From assembly GCF_001641755.2 (NCBI RefSeq), contig NZ_LRFG02000003.1, positions 434,001-498,000 on the forward strand: 64,000 nt of DNA, in the 5' to 3' direction. The notes below the pieces were generated by a model. The model was not told the origin of the DNA and did not search any database. It was given only the letters and a program-made list of their open reading frames with translations. Made by a program: the position numbers and the translations under genes. Each line of letters opens with the position of its first letter. Positions within the stretch are counted from its first letter, which is position 1. Source of the DNA: Microbulbifer flavimaris. GTDB taxonomy: Bacteria > Pseudomonadota > Gammaproteobacteria > Pseudomonadales > Cellvibrionaceae. Positions 41,992 through 55,100 of this stretch are shown here, in pieces.

Positions 41992-42654
41992 TTGTCACAG
42001 ATGGAATCCTTCCGCCCGCGGCTGGCGCAGGCGGCCGAGCAAATGTCGGTTTCGCTGAGCGAGCAGCAGCAAAGCCAGCTGCTCGAGTACCTGGCCCTGT
42101 TCGCCCGCTGGAACGCCGCCTACAACCTGTCGGCTGTACGCGATCCGGCAGAGATGCTCGAGCGCCATATCATCGACAGTCTCAGCGTGGTGAACCTGTG
42201 CGGTGGTGATACTGAGCCGCTACTCGACGTGGGCAGCGGCGGCGGACTGCCCGGTATCCCTCTGGCGATCATGCACCCGCAGCGATCGGTCACCCTGCTG
42301 GACAGCAACGGCAAGAAAACCCGCTTTCTGTTCCAGGTGGCCACCCAGTTGCCACTGCCGAATGTAAGCGTGGTCAACGAGCGCCTGGAGTCCTATGAGC
42401 CCGAGTCGCCCTTCGCTGCAGTCACCTCCAGGGCGTTTGCCTCCATTGCTGACATGGTGCACGGGAGTGAGCACTTGCTAGCCCCGGGTGGTAGGTTTTA
42501 CGCTATGAAAGGCAAGTTTCCAGAAGATGAGTTGAGCGCACTCCCAAAAGGGATTAAGGTCGATCGGGTGCACACCCTTTCGGTACCGGGTTGCGATGCG
42601 GATCGCCACCTTATCGTTTTGAGCCGCGCCCCAGAAAGCGACGGCCAGGCGTAA
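41992..42654 (+). CDS. rsmG: 16S rRNA (guanine-527-N7)-methyltransferase
   Basis: Methylates G527 of 16S rRNA. 220 residues with SAM motif LLDVGSGGGLPGIPLAI and AVTSRAFASIADM. The TTG at 41992 is favoured over an ATG at 42001 because a G-run ends seven bases upstream. Standard mnmG-rsmG-parA order. Confidence 0.95.
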   Translation: MSQMESFRPRLAQAAEQMSVSLSEQQQSQLLEYLALFARWNAAYNLSAVRDPAEMLERHIIDSLSVVNLCGGDTEPLLDVGSGGGLPGIPLAIMHPQRSVTLLDSNGKKTRFLFQVATQLPLPNVSVVNERLESYEPESPFAAVTSRAFASIADMVHGSEHLLAPGGRFYAMKGKFPEDELSALPKGIKVDRVHTLSVPGCDADRHLIVLSRAPESDGQA

Positions 42655-42795
42655 CTCCCGCGAACGACGATTCCTGTTTCCAAGACCTGCGCACTCCCCT
42701 GGCGGGGCGACAGCGCCCGATGAAAAGTCCGCGCGCAGCGGCAACTCGAACGGCTTTCGGGGAGAGCGCCTTCGGGATAACAAAGGATAAAAACC

Positions 42796-43602
42796 TTGAG
42801 CAAGATATTCGCAGTGGCCAATCAGAAAGGCGGGGTGGGCAAGACCACCACCTGCGTCAATCTGGCCGCTTCCCTCGTCGCCAGCAAGCGCCGGGTTCTG
42901 CTGATCGATCTCGACCCCCAGGGCAACGCGACCATGGGTAGCGGTGTGAACAAAGGGGATCTTCAGCTTTCTGCCTACGACGTTCTGGTCGATGGCCTGC
43001 CAGCGCGCAAAGCCATTATCACCACCGACAGCGGTTACGACCTGCTGCCGGCCAACGGTGATCTGTCCGCGGCAGAGGTAGAGCTGTTGGACATGGAGGG
43101 CCGTGAGTCCCGCCTGCGCAGGGCCCTGCGTGAAGAGCACGAAAAATACGATTATATCGTGGTGGACTGCCCGCCATCGTTGAACATGCTCACGGTCAAC
43201 GCCCTCTGCGCCGCCAGCGGTGTCCTGATCCCGATGCAGTGTGAATACTACGCACTGGAGGGGCTCTCGGCTCTGATCGACACCATCACCCAGATTCAGC
43301 GGGCGGCGAATCCGGAGCTGAAGATCGAGGGCATCCTGCGCACCATGTACGACCCGCGCAACAGCCTTACCAGCGATGTTTCCGAACAGCTGTCCGAATA
43401 CTTCGGTGAGCGGCTGTATCGCACCTGTATCCCACGCAATGTCCGCCTGGCAGAGGCGCCCAGTTACGGCAAGCCCGCACTGGAATACGATCGCCACTCC
43501 AAGGGCGCCATCGCCTACCTGGCCCTGGCTGGCGAGATGACTCGTCGCCATTCGGCCGGGCGTAATGCCAACCAGGCGCCTCCTGTCGCGCAAGCCGTTT
43601 AA
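42796..43602 (+). CDS. parA: chromosome partitioning ATPase ParA (Soj)
   Basis: Walker-type ATPase that moves ParB-parS complexes over the nucleoid. 268 residues starting with TTG after AAAGGA: deviant Walker A KGGVGKTTT (residues 11-19), A' DLDPQGNATMGSGV, and Walker B IVVDCPPSLNML. There is no N-terminal helix-turn-helix, so it is the chromosomal Soj type. parB follows by 14 bases; the parS targets are in recF. Confidence 0.96.
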   Translation: MSKIFAVANQKGGVGKTTTCVNLAASLVASKRRVLLIDLDPQGNATMGSGVNKGDLQLSAYDVLVDGLPARKAIITTDSGYDLLPANGDLSAAEVELLDMEGRESRLRRALREEHEKYDYIVVDCPPSLNMLTVNALCAASGVLIPMQCEYYALEGLSALIDTITQIQRAANPELKIEGILRTMYDPRNSLTSDVSEQLSEYFGERLYRTCIPRNVRLAEAPSYGKPALEYDRHSKGAIAYLALAGEMTRRHSAGRNANQAPPVAQAV

Positions 43603-43616
43603 CCGAGGTAACGTTT

Positions 43617-44510
43617 ATGGCCAGCCGGCGCAAAGGTTTGGGCAGAAATCTCTCCCATCTGATCAGTGGTGAAGCAAGCCAGGCGATCGCCATGGCCACC
43701 GGTGACGGCAGCGAGTCGATCGACGGTGAGCTGCGCGAACTACCTATCGAATATTTGCAGCGCGGCCGCTATCAGCCGCGGCGCGATTTCCCCCAGGAGT
43801 CCCTGCAGGAGCTCGCTGACTCCATCCGCGCCCAGGGCATCATGCAGCCCATCGTCGTGCGCCCGGTGGGTGAAAAGTTTGAGATTATCGCCGGCGAACG
43901 CCGCTGGCGCGCGGCCCAACTGGCTGAGCTCGACCGGGTGCCGGCACTGGTCCGGGATGTGCCTGATGAGGCCGCTGTCGCCATGGCGCTCATCGAGAAT
44001 ATCCAGCGGGAAGATCTCAACCCGGTCGAAGAGGCCTCAGCGCTGAAGCGCCTCCAGGACGAGTTCGAGCTGACCCAGCAGCAGGTCGCCGAAGCGGTGG
44101 GTAAATCCCGCACCGCGGTCACCAACCTGCTGCGCCTGCTCAGCCTCACTGACGAGGTTCGCACCTTCCTCGAGCGGGGGGACCTGGAGCTCGGGCATGC
44201 CAAGGCGCTGCTCGGGCTCGGTGGTGAAACCCAGCGCGCCGCGGCTCGCCAGGTAGTGGATCGGGGGCTTACCGTGCGCCAGACCGAGGCGCTGGTCCGC
44301 CGGCTGCAGCAGCAGGCGCACAGCCCGGCTCCGGCCAAGCCCAAAGAGGATCCCAATATCCGCCGCCTGAGCGAGCGATTGTCGGAAAAGGTCGGCGTGC
44401 CCGTCACCATCGACTGCAACGAAAAGGGCGCCGGGCGTCTGGTACTCAAATACAGCAGTCTCGATGAGCTTCAGGGTATCCTGGGTCACCTCGGCTACAG
44501 CGAGGATTGA
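43617..44510 (+). CDS. parB: chromosome partitioning CTPase ParB (Spo0J)
   Basis: Loads at parS, hydrolyses CTP and slides as a clamp. 297 residues: short N-terminal ParA-interacting segment (ASRRKGLGRNLSHLI), ParB/Srx CTP domain with GERRWRAAQLA and ENIQREDLNP, helix-turn-helix TQQQVAEAVGKSRTAVTNLL, and a C-terminal dimer domain. Two perfect parS sites are present in recF. Confidence 0.96.
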   Translation: MASRRKGLGRNLSHLISGEASQAIAMATGDGSESIDGELRELPIEYLQRGRYQPRRDFPQESLQELADSIRAQGIMQPIVVRPVGEKFEIIAGERRWRAAQLAELDRVPALVRDVPDEAAVAMALIENIQREDLNPVEEASALKRLQDEFELTQQQVAEAVGKSRTAVTNLLRLLSLTDEVRTFLERGDLELGHAKALLGLGGETQRAAARQVVDRGLTVRQTEALVRRLQQQAHSPAPAKPKEDPNIRRLSERLSEKVGVPVTIDCNEKGAGRLVLKYSSLDELQGILGHLGYSED

Positions 44511-44567
44511 GGCGCCAATAGTTGGTTTTAATGTGCGCCAAAACGGTGCATTGCAATTTGTTGGTGA

Positions 44568-44584
44568 GCACTCACATTGAGTGC
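44568..44584. promoter_or_regulatory. short inverted repeat between parB and atpI
   Basis: GCACTCA-CAT-TGAGTGC, perfect 7-bp arms, about 60 bases after parB. There is no T-run, so it is a hairpin or operator rather than an intrinsic terminator. Role unknown. Confidence 0.4.
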
Positions 44585-44636
44585 CATCAGCCGATAAAAA
44601 CCGCCGAAATTTAAGTAACTTGACGGCATTTGCCGG

Positions 44637-44666
44637 TTGAACCGGCAATGCTCTTGCTCCTATAAT
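44637..44666 (+). promoter_or_regulatory. sigma70 promoter of the atp operon
   Basis: TTGAAC (44637-44642), 18-base spacer, perfect TATAAT (44661-44666), with predicted start near 44673, about 50 bases ahead of atpI. Confidence 0.75.
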
Positions 44667-44671
44667 TCGCT

Positions 44672-44688
44672 CGCCCAAAATTTGGGCG
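44672..44688 (+). promoter_or_regulatory. hairpin at the 5' end of the atp transcript
   Basis: CGCCCAAA-A-TTTGGGCG, perfect 8-bp arms, beginning at the predicted transcription start. It could protect the long mRNA from decay or be a binding site. Confidence 0.45.
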
Positions 44689-44722
44689 GACAGCGCTAAT
44701 ATTGGCCGGCTTGACCCCGCCT

Positions 44723-45085
44723 ATGTCTAAACCCCCGGTGTTGAAAGTTGCCGCGGTACAGCTCCTGCTGGTATCGCTGATTGGTGCAGCCTGGCACCTC
44801 CTTGGCAACCCGGTGACAGCGCTCTCGATTTTTCTCGGCGGTGCGCTGTGCGCGCTGCCCAATGCGTACTTTGCCTTGCGCGCATTTCGCCACAGTGGCG
44901 CCCGCGCGGCCCCCCGGGTACTGGAATCCTTCTACCGGGCGGAGACCGGCAAGTTCGTACTGACCCTGGTAGGGTTCGCGGCAGTGTTTGCCGCAATCAG
45001 GCCGATCAATGCGGCCGCACTGTTTATCAGCTACGGCCTCTGTGTGATCGTGCAGTGGTTGTTGGTGGCACGGATGGTCCGCTGA
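44723..45085 (+). CDS. atpI: ATP synthase subunit I
   Basis: Small membrane protein that helps assemble the c-ring. About 120 residues from the ATG at 44723 (a TTG at 44702 is a possible earlier start; neither has a clear ribosome site). It has four hydrophobic helices with the family segment FYRAETGKFVLTLVGFAAVF. It opens the atp operon, 46 bases before atpB. Confidence 0.88.
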   Translation: MSKPPVLKVAAVQLLLVSLIGAAWHLLGNPVTALSIFLGGALCALPNAYFALRAFRHSGARAAPRVLESFYRAETGKFVLTLVGFAAVFAAIRPINAAALFISYGLCVIVQWLLVARMVR

Positions 45086-45125
45086 CCGGTGCCAGGAAAA
45101 GAATTCTTACTTTGACGATTGCTGA

Positions 45126-46058
<933 letters not shown>

Positions 46059-46109
46059 TTTTTCGACAGTTACGTTTCATCAACCTTTACATCAACTCTT
46101 AACTTATAG

Positions 46110-46370
<261 letters not shown>

Positions 46371-46422
46371 TTCCATCGTTCCAATTGCCCTTAACCCTTT
46401 TTAAAGAGCAAGAGGTGTCGGT

Positions 46423-46893
46423 GTGAATATCAACCTGACTCTAATCGGCCAGTCGATTACCTTTCTGGCCTTCGTATGGTTCTGCTGGAAGTTCGTCTGG
46501 CCGCCCCTGCTGGGCGTGATGAAAGAGCGCGAGCAGAAAATCGCCACCGGCCTCGAAGAGGCGGAGCGTGCCGGCAAGGATCTGGAACTGGCGCAGCGTA
46601 AGGCTGCCGACCAGCTCAAGGAAGCCAAAGAGCAAGCGGCAGAAATCATCGATGGTGCCAACAAGCGCGCCAACCAGATTATCGATGAGGCCAAGCAATC
46701 AGCGCTCGCCGAAGGCGACCGTCTGAAGGCCGCTGCCAAGGCAGAGATCGAACAGGAAGTGAACCGCGCCAAGGAACAGCTGCGTGCCCGCGTAGCCGAG
46801 TTGTCCGTGGCCGGTGCCGAGAAAATCCTGTCGATCAATATCGATGCCAAGGCACACGATGATCTGATCGATAAACTGGCAGCCGAGCTGTAA
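46423..46893 (+). CDS. atpF: ATP synthase Fo subunit b
   Basis: Stator stalk. 156 residues with GTG start ([18 protein letters not shown]), a single N-terminal membrane helix (about 5-25) and a long charged coiled-coil (about 35-140). Same length as E. coli. Confidence 0.95.
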   Translation: MNINLTLIGQSITFLAFVWFCWKFVWPPLLGVMKEREQKIATGLEEAERAGKDLELAQRKAADQLKEAKEQAAEIIDGANKRANQIIDEAKQSALAEGDRLKAAAKAEIEQEVNRAKEQLRARVAELSVAGAEKILSINIDAKAHDDLIDKLAAEL

Positions 46894-46906
46894 GCGAGGA
46901 ACCCCA

Positions 46907-47443
46907 ATGGCGGAACTCAGCACACTGGCCCGGCCCTACGCCAAAGCAGCCTTTGCCTATGCGCAGCAAGCCTCCGACCTCTCCGGTTGGAGCGCTGCGC
47001 TGGCTACTGCAGCCGCGGTCAGCCAAAGCGAGAAAGTGAGTGAGCTGCTGGAAAATCCACAGCTCACCAGTGAAGAGCGCGCAGAAAAATTCCTGTCCAT
47101 CTGTTCAGATGACCTCAGTGAATCCGGTAAGAACTTTATCCGGTTGCTGGCGGAAAATAACCGCCTGCCCCTGTTGCCGGAAATTTCCGCGCTGTTCGAA
47201 GAACTGAAAGCAAAAGCGGAGTCCACGATCGATGTGGAAGTCGTGTCCGCACGAGCCCTCAGTGATGCCCAGTCGGCTGAACTGACCAAGGCGCTCGGCA
47301 AGAAATTCGGACGCGAAGTACACCTGCACAGCTCGGTAGACGAAAACCTGCTGGGTGGCGCCATCGTGCGCGCCGGTGACACAGTGATCGATGGCACGGT
47401 GCGCGGCCGACTGGCCAAACTCGCCGAGGCGATGAACTCCTAA
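46907..47443 (+). CDS. atpH: ATP synthase F1 subunit delta
   Basis: Links the b stalk to the top of F1. 178 residues, starting TLARPYAKAAFAYA, with the C-terminal conserved DENLLGGAIVRAGDTVIDGTVR. 13 bases after atpF. Confidence 0.95.
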   Translation: MAELSTLARPYAKAAFAYAQQASDLSGWSAALATAAAVSQSEKVSELLENPQLTSEERAEKFLSICSDDLSESGKNFIRLLAENNRLPLLPEISALFEELKAKAESTIDVEVVSARALSDAQSAELTKALGKKFGREVHLHSSVDENLLGGAIVRAGDTVIDGTVRGRLAKLAEAMNS

Positions 47444-47481
47444 TTACTTTCCTAAGCATTTAGGAACTTGAGGAACAGAGC

Positions 47482-49026
47482 ATGCAGCAACTGAATCCCT
47501 CTGAGATCAGTGAAATTATCAAGAGCCGCATCGAGAGTCTCGATGTGAGCACCCAGGCCCAGAATGAGGGCACTATTGTTTCCGTTTCCGACGGTATTAT
47601 CCGCATCCACGGCCTGGCTGACGCCATGTACGGTGAGATGATCGAGTTCGAAGGCGGTGTCTACGGTATGGCACTGAACCTGGAACGCGACTCTGTGGGC
47701 GCGATTGTACTGGGTGACTACAAAGATCTGGCGGAAGGCCAGAAGTGCCGCTGCACCGGCCGCATTCTCGAGACCCCGGTTGGTCCCGAGCTGCTGGGCC
47801 GTGTAGTAGATGCACTGGGCAACCCGATCGACGGCAAAGGTCCGCTGAACACCAAGCTGACCGATGCGGTAGAAAAAGTAGCCCCCGGCGTAATTGCCCG
47901 TCAGTCCGTAGATCAGCCGGTACAGACCGGTCTGAAAGCGGTTGATACCATGATCCCGATCGGCCGTGGCCAGCGTGAGCTGATCATTGGCGACCGCCAG
48001 ATCGGTAAGACTGCGGTTGCGATCGATGCGATCATCAACCAGAAAGGCACTGGCATTAAGTGTGTCTACGTTGCCATCGGCCAGAAGCAGTCCTCCATTG
48101 CCAACGTGGTCCGCAAGCTGGAAGAGCACGGTGCGATGGATCACACCATCGTGGTTGCTGCCGGCGCCGCTGACCCGGCTGCCATGCAGTTCCTGGCTCC
48201 GTACGTTGGCTGCACCATGGGTGAGTACTTCCGCGACCGCGGTGAAGACGCCCTGATTATTTACGATGACCTCACCAAGCAGGCGTGGGCCTACCGCCAG
48301 ATCTCCCTGCTGCTGAAGCGCCCGCCGGGCCGTGAAGCCTACCCGGGTGACGTTTTCTACCTGCACTCCCGTCTGCTGGAGCGCGCCGCTCGCGTCAACG
48401 CCGAGTACGTAGAGAAGTTCACCAACGGTGAAGTGAAAGGCCAGACCGGTTCTCTGACCGCCCTGCCGATCATCGAAACCCAGGCTGGCGACGTTTCCGC
48501 GTTCGTACCGACCAACGTGATTTCCATTACCGATGGTCAGATCTTCCTGGAGACCGACCTGTTCAACGCTGGTGTACGTCCGGCCATCAACCCGGGTATC
48601 TCCGTATCCCGAGTCGGTGGTTCCGCTCAGACCAAGGTGATCAAGAAGCTGTCCGGCGGTATCCGTACTGCACTGGCCCAGTACCGCGAACTGGCGGCAT
48701 TCTCCCAGTTTGCCTCCGACCTGGACGAGGCCACCAAGGCCCAGCTGGACCACGGTGAGCGCGTTACCGAGCTGATGAAGCAGAAGCAGTACTCTCCGCT
48801 GTCTATCGCGGAAATGGCTGTTTCCGTTTACGCCGCCGACAAGGGTTACCTGGACGACGTAGAAGTAAACAAGGTGCTCGACTTCGAATCCGCCCTGCTC
48901 GCTTACATGAACAGCGAACATGCAGAACTGATGGAGAAGGTGAACAGCACCGGCGCTTACAACGACGAAATCGATGCGGCCTTCAAGGGTGCCATCGAGA
49001 AGTTCAAGGCTACCGGTAGCTGGTAA
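47482..49026 (+). CDS. atpA: ATP synthase F1 subunit alpha
   Basis: Non-catalytic nucleotide-binding subunit. 514 residues with P-loop GDRQIGKT (E. coli GDRQTGKT), the N-terminal barrel, and the C-terminal signature region [26 protein letters not shown] precedes the ATG. The long open frame on the other strand is a shadow. Confidence 0.98.
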   Translation: MQQLNPSEISEIIKSRIESLDVSTQAQNEGTIVSVSDGIIRIHGLADAMYGEMIEFEGGVYGMALNLERDSVGAIVLGDYKDLAEGQKCRCTGRILETPVGPELLGRVVDALGNPIDGKGPLNTKLTDAVEKVAPGVIARQSVDQPVQTGLKAVDTMIPIGRGQRELIIGDRQIGKTAVAIDAIINQKGTGIKCVYVAIGQKQSSIANVVRKLEEHGAMDHTIVVAAGAADPAAMQFLAPYVGCTMGEYFRDRGEDALIIYDDLTKQAWAYRQISLLLKRPPGREAYPGDVFYLHSRLLERAARVNAEYVEKFTNGEVKGQTGSLTALPIIETQAGDVSAFVPTNVISITDGQIFLETDLFNAGVRPAINPGISVSRVGGSAQTKVIKKLSGGIRTALAQYRELAAFSQFASDLDEATKAQLDHGERVTELMKQKQYSPLSIAEMAVSVYAADKGYLDDVEVNKVLDFESALLAYMNSEHAELMEKVNSTGAYNDEIDAAFKGAIEKFKATGSW

Positions 49027-49099
49027 TTCCGCCTTCCGCCCTCCCCTGTTTTGGCGAGGGCGGAGGTTAGGGAAGAAACGAGCAAAAAGGTAAAACACT

Positions 49100-49960
49100 A
49101 TGGCAGGCGGAAAAGAAGTACGCACAAAAATTGCCAGCATCAAGAGCACGCAGAAAATTACCTCCGCGATGGAAATGGTCGCGGCGAGTAAGATGCGCAA
49201 GGCTCAGGATCGCATGGCACTGGGGCGTCCTTACGCCCAGCGCATACGCCAGGTGATCGGCCATGTCGCCAACGCCTCGGCGGAATACCAGCACATCTAC
49301 CTGCAGGAGCGCGAAGCCAAGCGGGTTGGTTTTATCCTGGTATCCACCGACCGCGGTCTCTGTGGTGGTCTGAACATCAACATGTTCAAGGCAGCCATTC
49401 GCGATATGCAGGCCTGGTCAGACAAGGGCGTTGATGTCGAGGTTTGTGCAGTTGGTAACAAGGCTGCCGGCTTCTTCAGCAGTATTGGCGCCAAGGTGGT
49501 AGCGGCGCTGCGTGATGTCGGTGACGCGCCCCAGGCCAACAAGCTGGTCGGCTCCGTCAAGGTAATGATGGATCGTTTCGCCGAGGGCGAAATCGACCGT
49601 CTGTTCCTCGTGTCCAACGAGTTCGTCAACACCATGTCCCAGAAGCCGCGGGTCGAGCAATTGCTGCCGCTGCCGAAGGATGAAGACGAAGAACTGGGTC
49701 ACGACTGGGACTACCTCTACGAGCCCGAGCCCGTGGAGCTGCTGGATGGTTTGCTGGCTCGCTATATCGAGTCACAGGTGTACCAGGCTGTGGTTGAAAA
49801 CAAGGCCTGTGAACAGGCTGCGCGAATGATCGCCATGAAGAGCGCCACCGATAACGCTGGCGAACTCATCGATGCACTGCAGCTGGTTTACAACAAGGCG
49901 CGCCAGGCGGCCATTACCCAGGAACTGTCTGAGATTGTAGGCGGCGCCGCGGCAGTATAA
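49100..49960 (+). CDS. atpG: ATP synthase F1 subunit gamma
   Basis: Central rotor shaft. 286 residues with the N-terminal helix [27 protein letters not shown] and C-terminal helix [15 protein letters not shown]. Standard order between atpA and atpD. Confidence 0.97.
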   Translation: MAGGKEVRTKIASIKSTQKITSAMEMVAASKMRKAQDRMALGRPYAQRIRQVIGHVANASAEYQHIYLQEREAKRVGFILVSTDRGLCGGLNINMFKAAIRDMQAWSDKGVDVEVCAVGNKAAGFFSSIGAKVVAALRDVGDAPQANKLVGSVKVMMDRFAEGEIDRLFLVSNEFVNTMSQKPRVEQLLPLPKDEDEELGHDWDYLYEPEPVELLDGLLARYIESQVYQAVVENKACEQAARMIAMKSATDNAGELIDALQLVYNKARQAAITQELSEIVGGAAAV

Positions 49961-51421
<1,461 letters not shown>

Positions 51422-51497
51422 GCGCAGAGATTCGCGGCCCTGCCTGGCGGCTGGGCCCGGATTTCCTCAGGCAATTACCAGAGAATGAGGTAGCCTT

Positions 51498-51917
51498 ATG
51501 GCTATGACTGTACATTGCGACATTGTAAGCGCTGAGCAATCCCTCTTCTCCGGCCTGGTGGAGATGGTGATCGTGAGCGGTGTCGAGGGTGAACTGGGAA
51601 TTTCCTACGGTCACGCCCAGCTGCTCACCGCCCTCAAGCCCGGACCGGTGCGCATCATCAAGCCTGGTGGTGAAGAGGAAGTGTTGTTCGTCAGCGGCGG
51701 TTACGCCGAGGTGCAGCCCAATATCGTCACGATTCTGGCAGACATCGCCGAGCGTGAAATTGACGAAGAGTCTGCCCAGAAGGCCCGCGAAGAGGCGACT
51801 CACGCACTGCATAAAGCCCCTTCCGAGGTGGACTATGCGCGTGTATCCGCACAGCTGGCCGAAGCCGAAGCCCGTCTGCGTACCCTGCAGGCCATCCGCA
51901 AGGCAGCCGGCAAATAA
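51498..51917 (+). CDS. atpC: ATP synthase F1 subunit epsilon
   Basis: Rotor subunit and inhibitor of hydrolysis. 139 residues: N-terminal beta-sandwich ([38 protein letters not shown]) and C-terminal helical hairpin. Last gene of the operon, followed by a terminator. Confidence 0.96.
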   Translation: MAMTVHCDIVSAEQSLFSGLVEMVIVSGVEGELGISYGHAQLLTALKPGPVRIIKPGGEEEVLFVSGGYAEVQPNIVTILADIAEREIDEESAQKAREEATHALHKAPSEVDYARVSAQLAEAEARLRTLQAIRKAAGK

Positions 51918-51940
51918 ACGCTTCTTTCGAAGCAATCAGA

Positions 51941-51967
51941 AAAAGCAGCCTCGGCTGCTTTTTTTGT
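51941..51967 (+). terminator. Rho-independent terminator of the atp operon
   Basis: AAAAAGCAGC-CTCG-GCTGCTTTTTTT, 24 bases after atpC. Confidence 0.88.
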
Positions 51968-52182
51968 GTCCGCTCGCCCCATAGCCCCTTTCTGGTCGAA
52001 TTTATTTGACTAGAACTCCTGCTTTCTTTTTTCAGATTTGCGAAGTCGATCACAAAAATATGGTGATCCAGTCCGTTCGTGAAAAAAAGATTCGGGTAAT
52101 TCCTGACTGTAACGTTTTGTAATTATGCGGCTGGTTTTAGCGCTTCTGGTTGTACATTATTTAACCGAAGGGTGAATTAAGG

Positions 52183-55100
52183 ATGAAAAAAGAACAACTA
52201 TATAAGGGAGCCATGTCGCCACTGGCTGCAAGTGTTTCCACAGCCGTACTGGCGGCGGTATTGAGTCCCTGGGCACTGGCCCAGGAAGAGAGCGAAGCTA
52301 CAACCCTTTCCGAAGAAAAAGTCGCCGTTGAAACCCCGGCGGCAGAAGCGGTTGCCGGCGAACAACAAGACGGTGATATGGAGCAGGTCGTGGTAACCGG
52401 CTCCCGTCTGAAACGAGATACCTTCTCAAGTATTGCTCCGCTGCAGATTATTGATACAGAAGGCGCACGCGAGGCGGGTGCAATCGATACTTCATCGATC
52501 CTGCAAAGCAGTGGCGCCGCTACAGGTCAGCAGATTGACCTGACCTTCTCCGGCTATGTTCTTGACAATGGTCCCGGTGCCTCCACCGTGGACCTGCGTG
52601 GCCTGGGTGCTGGTCGAACTCTGGTGCTCCTGAACGGCCGGCGTCTGGCCCCTGCTGGTGTGGAAGGTGCTCCTGTAGCCCCAGACCTCAACCTGATTCC
52701 GGCATCCCTGGTCCAGCAATATGACCTGCTTCTCGATGGTGCTTCGTCCATCTACGGTTCTGACGCCGTCGCAGGTGTGACAAACGTGATCCTCAAGAAG
52801 GATTTTGAAGGTGTCGACTTCGAGGTGTTTAGCTCCAATCCAGAGCAGGCCAATGGTGAGGCCAACACCATGAGTTTCAGCTGGGGCGAGAACTTCGACC
52901 GCGGCTTTATCGGTATGGGTGTGGAGTACTTCCAGCAAAATGCCGTAACTCTCGCCGACCGCGAATGGACCGATGGCTGTGCCACAAATTACGAAATAGG
53001 CACTGACGGCAAAATCTACACCCAGGATCTTTTCTATAGTGAAATCTATGGCATGGACATGTCAGATGGCTGCGCTGTAGGTTCGCTCGCCGGGCGTGTT
53101 TCAGTGCCTCTCGCCGGTAGCATTTATTACACTCCTGGCACCAGCAACGGTGGCTGGAACGGATTCTCTGAATCCAGCTTGTTCGGCAGTATTGGCGTTG
53201 ACGGTAATGGCGATGGTGTGACTGACGTCAACTTCCGCGATTATGATATCAACGGCCGCGACTTGTTTGCCCACCTGCTGCCGGAACAGGAGCGGATGAG
53301 CTTTATGGCTTATGGTGAGTATACCTTTGAAGGTGATATGAACCTGACGCCATTCTTCGAGACCAGCTACGCCCAGCGTGAAAACTTCATTGATAGTGGT
53401 GCATTCCAGCTGTTCCCTAATGTGCCGGCTAATAACCCGTTCAACATCTGTAATCCCGATGGGGTGCGCGGCGTTGATTGTGGCCTGGCCTATGACGAGC
53501 TGCTACGTAATCCTAATTTCGCCGCGCAGGTTGCTGCAGAATTTGGTTTGACCCCCCAGCAGTTTGCAGACTTCGGAATCGTTGACCTGTTCAGCGGGCC
53601 CCTTGGTCCGCAAAGCTCTCTACCGATCGTTTCCGTTCGGGGAGACCGCACACAAGCTGATGTCGAAGTTTCGCAGTTGCGCATGGTCACCGGTGTTCGC
53701 GGTGACCTGCCGATGTTGAATGTCGGTACCCTGTCTGATTGGAGCTTCGAACTGTCAGGCTCCCTGACAAAGTCGGATGGTAAGTCCAGCCGTTACGGTA
53801 TTCGCGGTGATCGCCTGGCACAGTCATTGGCTACCACAGTAGAGGACCCCAATAATCCCGGCACCTTTACCTGTACCCCGCTTCCAGGGGAGTCGACCTG
53901 TGTGCCCATCGATATGTATGCTGACTCGCTGTATCAGGGCGTAGTGGGCGATTTCGCGACTCAAGCCGAGCGGGATTACCTGTTCGATAGTCGCGATTTC
54001 GACACCGCTTACTATCAGACCATCTTCAGTGCATATGCTTCCGGTAATGTAGCGTCTTTGCCTGCTGGTGACGTTATCGTGGGTGTGGGCGCCGAGACCC
54101 GCAATGACAGGATCAAATCCCTACCGGATGATATTGCTCGCGATGGCCTCTTCTTCGGGTACTTTTCTGACGGTGGTGCGACCGGTAGCAAGGATACTCA
54201 TGAAGCGTTCGCTGAAATCGAACTGCCGATTCTGGCCAACATGTTCATGGTTGAAGAGCTGACAACCAACCTGTCCGCTCGATATACGAAAGATGAGTTT
54301 TATGGTGGTGCCTGGACGAATGCCGCCAAGATCGCGTATCGCCCCGTTCAGTCTCTGTTACTGCGTTCGACCTACGGTACCTCTTACCGCGCTCCCAACC
54401 TGCGTGAGAACTTCCTTCAGAACCAGACCGGATTCAACAGCGTATTCGATCCATGTGCGATTCCAGATTCAGCACTGGATCCAATCAGCGGTGGCTATAA
54501 TGCCGCTCTGGATGGTCGCTCTCCTGAAGTCCTGGCCAACTGTCTCGCAAATGGTGTCGATCCGACCACCTTCAGTAACAATGGTTTCAACACATACAGT
54601 GTTGAAGTGGCTCGCGGCGGTACCACAGACCTGGAAGAGGAAACGTCTGAATCTTTCACTGTTGGTTTTTCCTATGAACAGCCCTTCTTCGATGACTTTG
54701 GCCTGACCCTGGGCATGACCTATTTCGATATCGAAATTGAAAACTCGATTATCGAGCCGAGTGCCCAGTTCCTGGTTAATGACTGCTACAACAACCCAAA
54801 TGGCAGCAGTGCTTTCTGCTCCCTGTTGAGCCGTGATGATGATGGATTCCTCGATATTATCGATGCAGCCTTCGTCAACCGGGATAATGAGGTTGCCAGA
54901 GGTATCGATTACAACCTGCGCTATCAGCAGCCGGTAACGTTATTTGGTGCACCACTGGAGCTCTCTGCAAACCTGACATTCAACCGTGTCTTGGAGCGTA
55001 CGCTTACGTACTTGGCTGATGATGGCACCCCGGACATCGAAGTTTATACAGGTACGTTCGGTTATCCGAAATGGCAGGGGCGGGGTGAATTCCGTGTGGA

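Noticed and set aside
47452..49200. 582-codon leftward frame opposite atpA
   Set aside because: Shadow of atpA codon bias, with no motif of its own.
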